Assembly: GCA_947453195.1 (NCBI GenBank)
Contig: CANGFO010000014.1
Span: forward strand, 1-54,035
From: Flavobacteriaceae bacterium
GTDB lineage: Bacteria; Bacteroidota; Bacteroidia; Flavobacteriales; Flavobacteriaceae
DNA length: 54,035 bases
Direction of reading: 5' to 3'
Position 1 is the first letter of the stretch; each line of letters begins with the position of its first letter. The translations under genes were made by a program, and so were the position numbers. The notes beneath the pieces are model-generated. The model searched no databases, had not been told where the DNA came from, and saw only the letters and a list, made by a program, of their open reading frames with translations. Positions 53,976-54,035 of this stretch are shown here, in pieces.

Positions 53976-54035
53976 TAATTTGAATATAGTTGAAAGAGCT
54001 TTGGCTCCAACACCAAAATGGTTTAAAATTCTCCG
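53965..54035 (+). CDS. Partial gene, fourth member of the cluster, cut by the window edge
   Basis: An ATG at 53965 opens a frame running off the right end: the first 23 residues end ALAPTPKWFKIL. It overlaps the holin-like gene by 11 bp. The Pro-Thr-Pro-Lys then aromatic start is one I associate with small membrane proteins in similar Bacteroidota clusters, but too little is visible to be sure. Confidence 0.5.
   Translation, partial: MKNNNLNIVERALAPTPKWFKIL

Overview
The window looks like a chromosomal segment of a Flavobacterium-like member of the Bacteroidota (family Flavobacteriaceae). It is strongly A+T-rich. It has the Bacteroidota promoter signature (TAnnTTTG at -7) just upstream of many starts and no obvious Shine-Dalgarno sequences. 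It carries gliding-motility gldI, several proteins with C-terminal type IX secretion sorting domains, a PafA-type alkaline phosphatase and a zeaxanthin-type carotenoid operon. Most of the window is conserved core genome. Accessory DNA is suspected at the left edge (a tyrosine recombinase) and from about 48.6 kb to the right end.

Layout. 0.1-3.7 kb, minus strand: tyrosine recombinase, CDF metal transporter, RmuC. 3.7-6.1 kb, plus strand: pseudouridine synthase, TrmL and a secreted GH53 galactanase. 6.1-12.5 kb is a cobalamin locus: BtuF-BtuC-BtuD-like ABC importer on the minus strand, and a cobalamin riboswitch followed by a BtuB-like TonB receptor on the plus strand. 13.2-16.9 kb is a minus-strand operon: CarH-type B12-binding MerR regulator, crtI, crtB, crtZ. 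The regulator retains the Wx9EH and ExHxxG motifs of light-sensing adenosylcobalamin repressors, so B12 import and B12/light control of pigment lie side by side. 16.9-17.4 kb holds tRNA-Leu(GAG) and two identical tRNA-Lys(UUU).

17.5-30.4 kb: shikimate kinase, a phosphoribosyltransferase, an S4 protein, an FKBP lipoprotein, an M61 peptidase, a hydrolase and two DUF2805 paralogues. A minus-strand run then carries a fluoride channel, an NrnA-like phosphoesterase, GldI and two cyclophilin-FKBP fusion proteins. 30.5-46 kb, plus strand: guaA, a LysM/periplasmic-binding protein, OsmC, pyrG, yidC, mnmA, a subtilase, a flavin oxidoreductase, pafA and sucC. 46-48.4 kb: DUF1456, an esterase, a TerB-like protein, a PhnB-like protein and a 43-residue membrane protein.

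48.6-51.7 kb looks like an accessory cassette region. It has a ParDE toxin-antitoxin module with its own promoter-operator, then a Crp/Fnr - SDR - membrane protein trio, all on the minus strand. These units are bounded by related short sites (TGCTGTTA..., GTTAGCGGTA/TACCGCTAAC), and one intervening segment can fold like an integron attC site. From 51.8 kb to the end there is a secreted-nuclease-like SNase gene. Divergent from it is a cluster of unknown function: a roughly 267-residue protein starting MARQKG, a strong terminator, a DUF5675 protein, a holin-like membrane/coiled-coil protein, and the start of a fourth gene cut by the window edge. This cluster resembles a phage-type structural/lysis module and is the best candidate here for an undescribed system.
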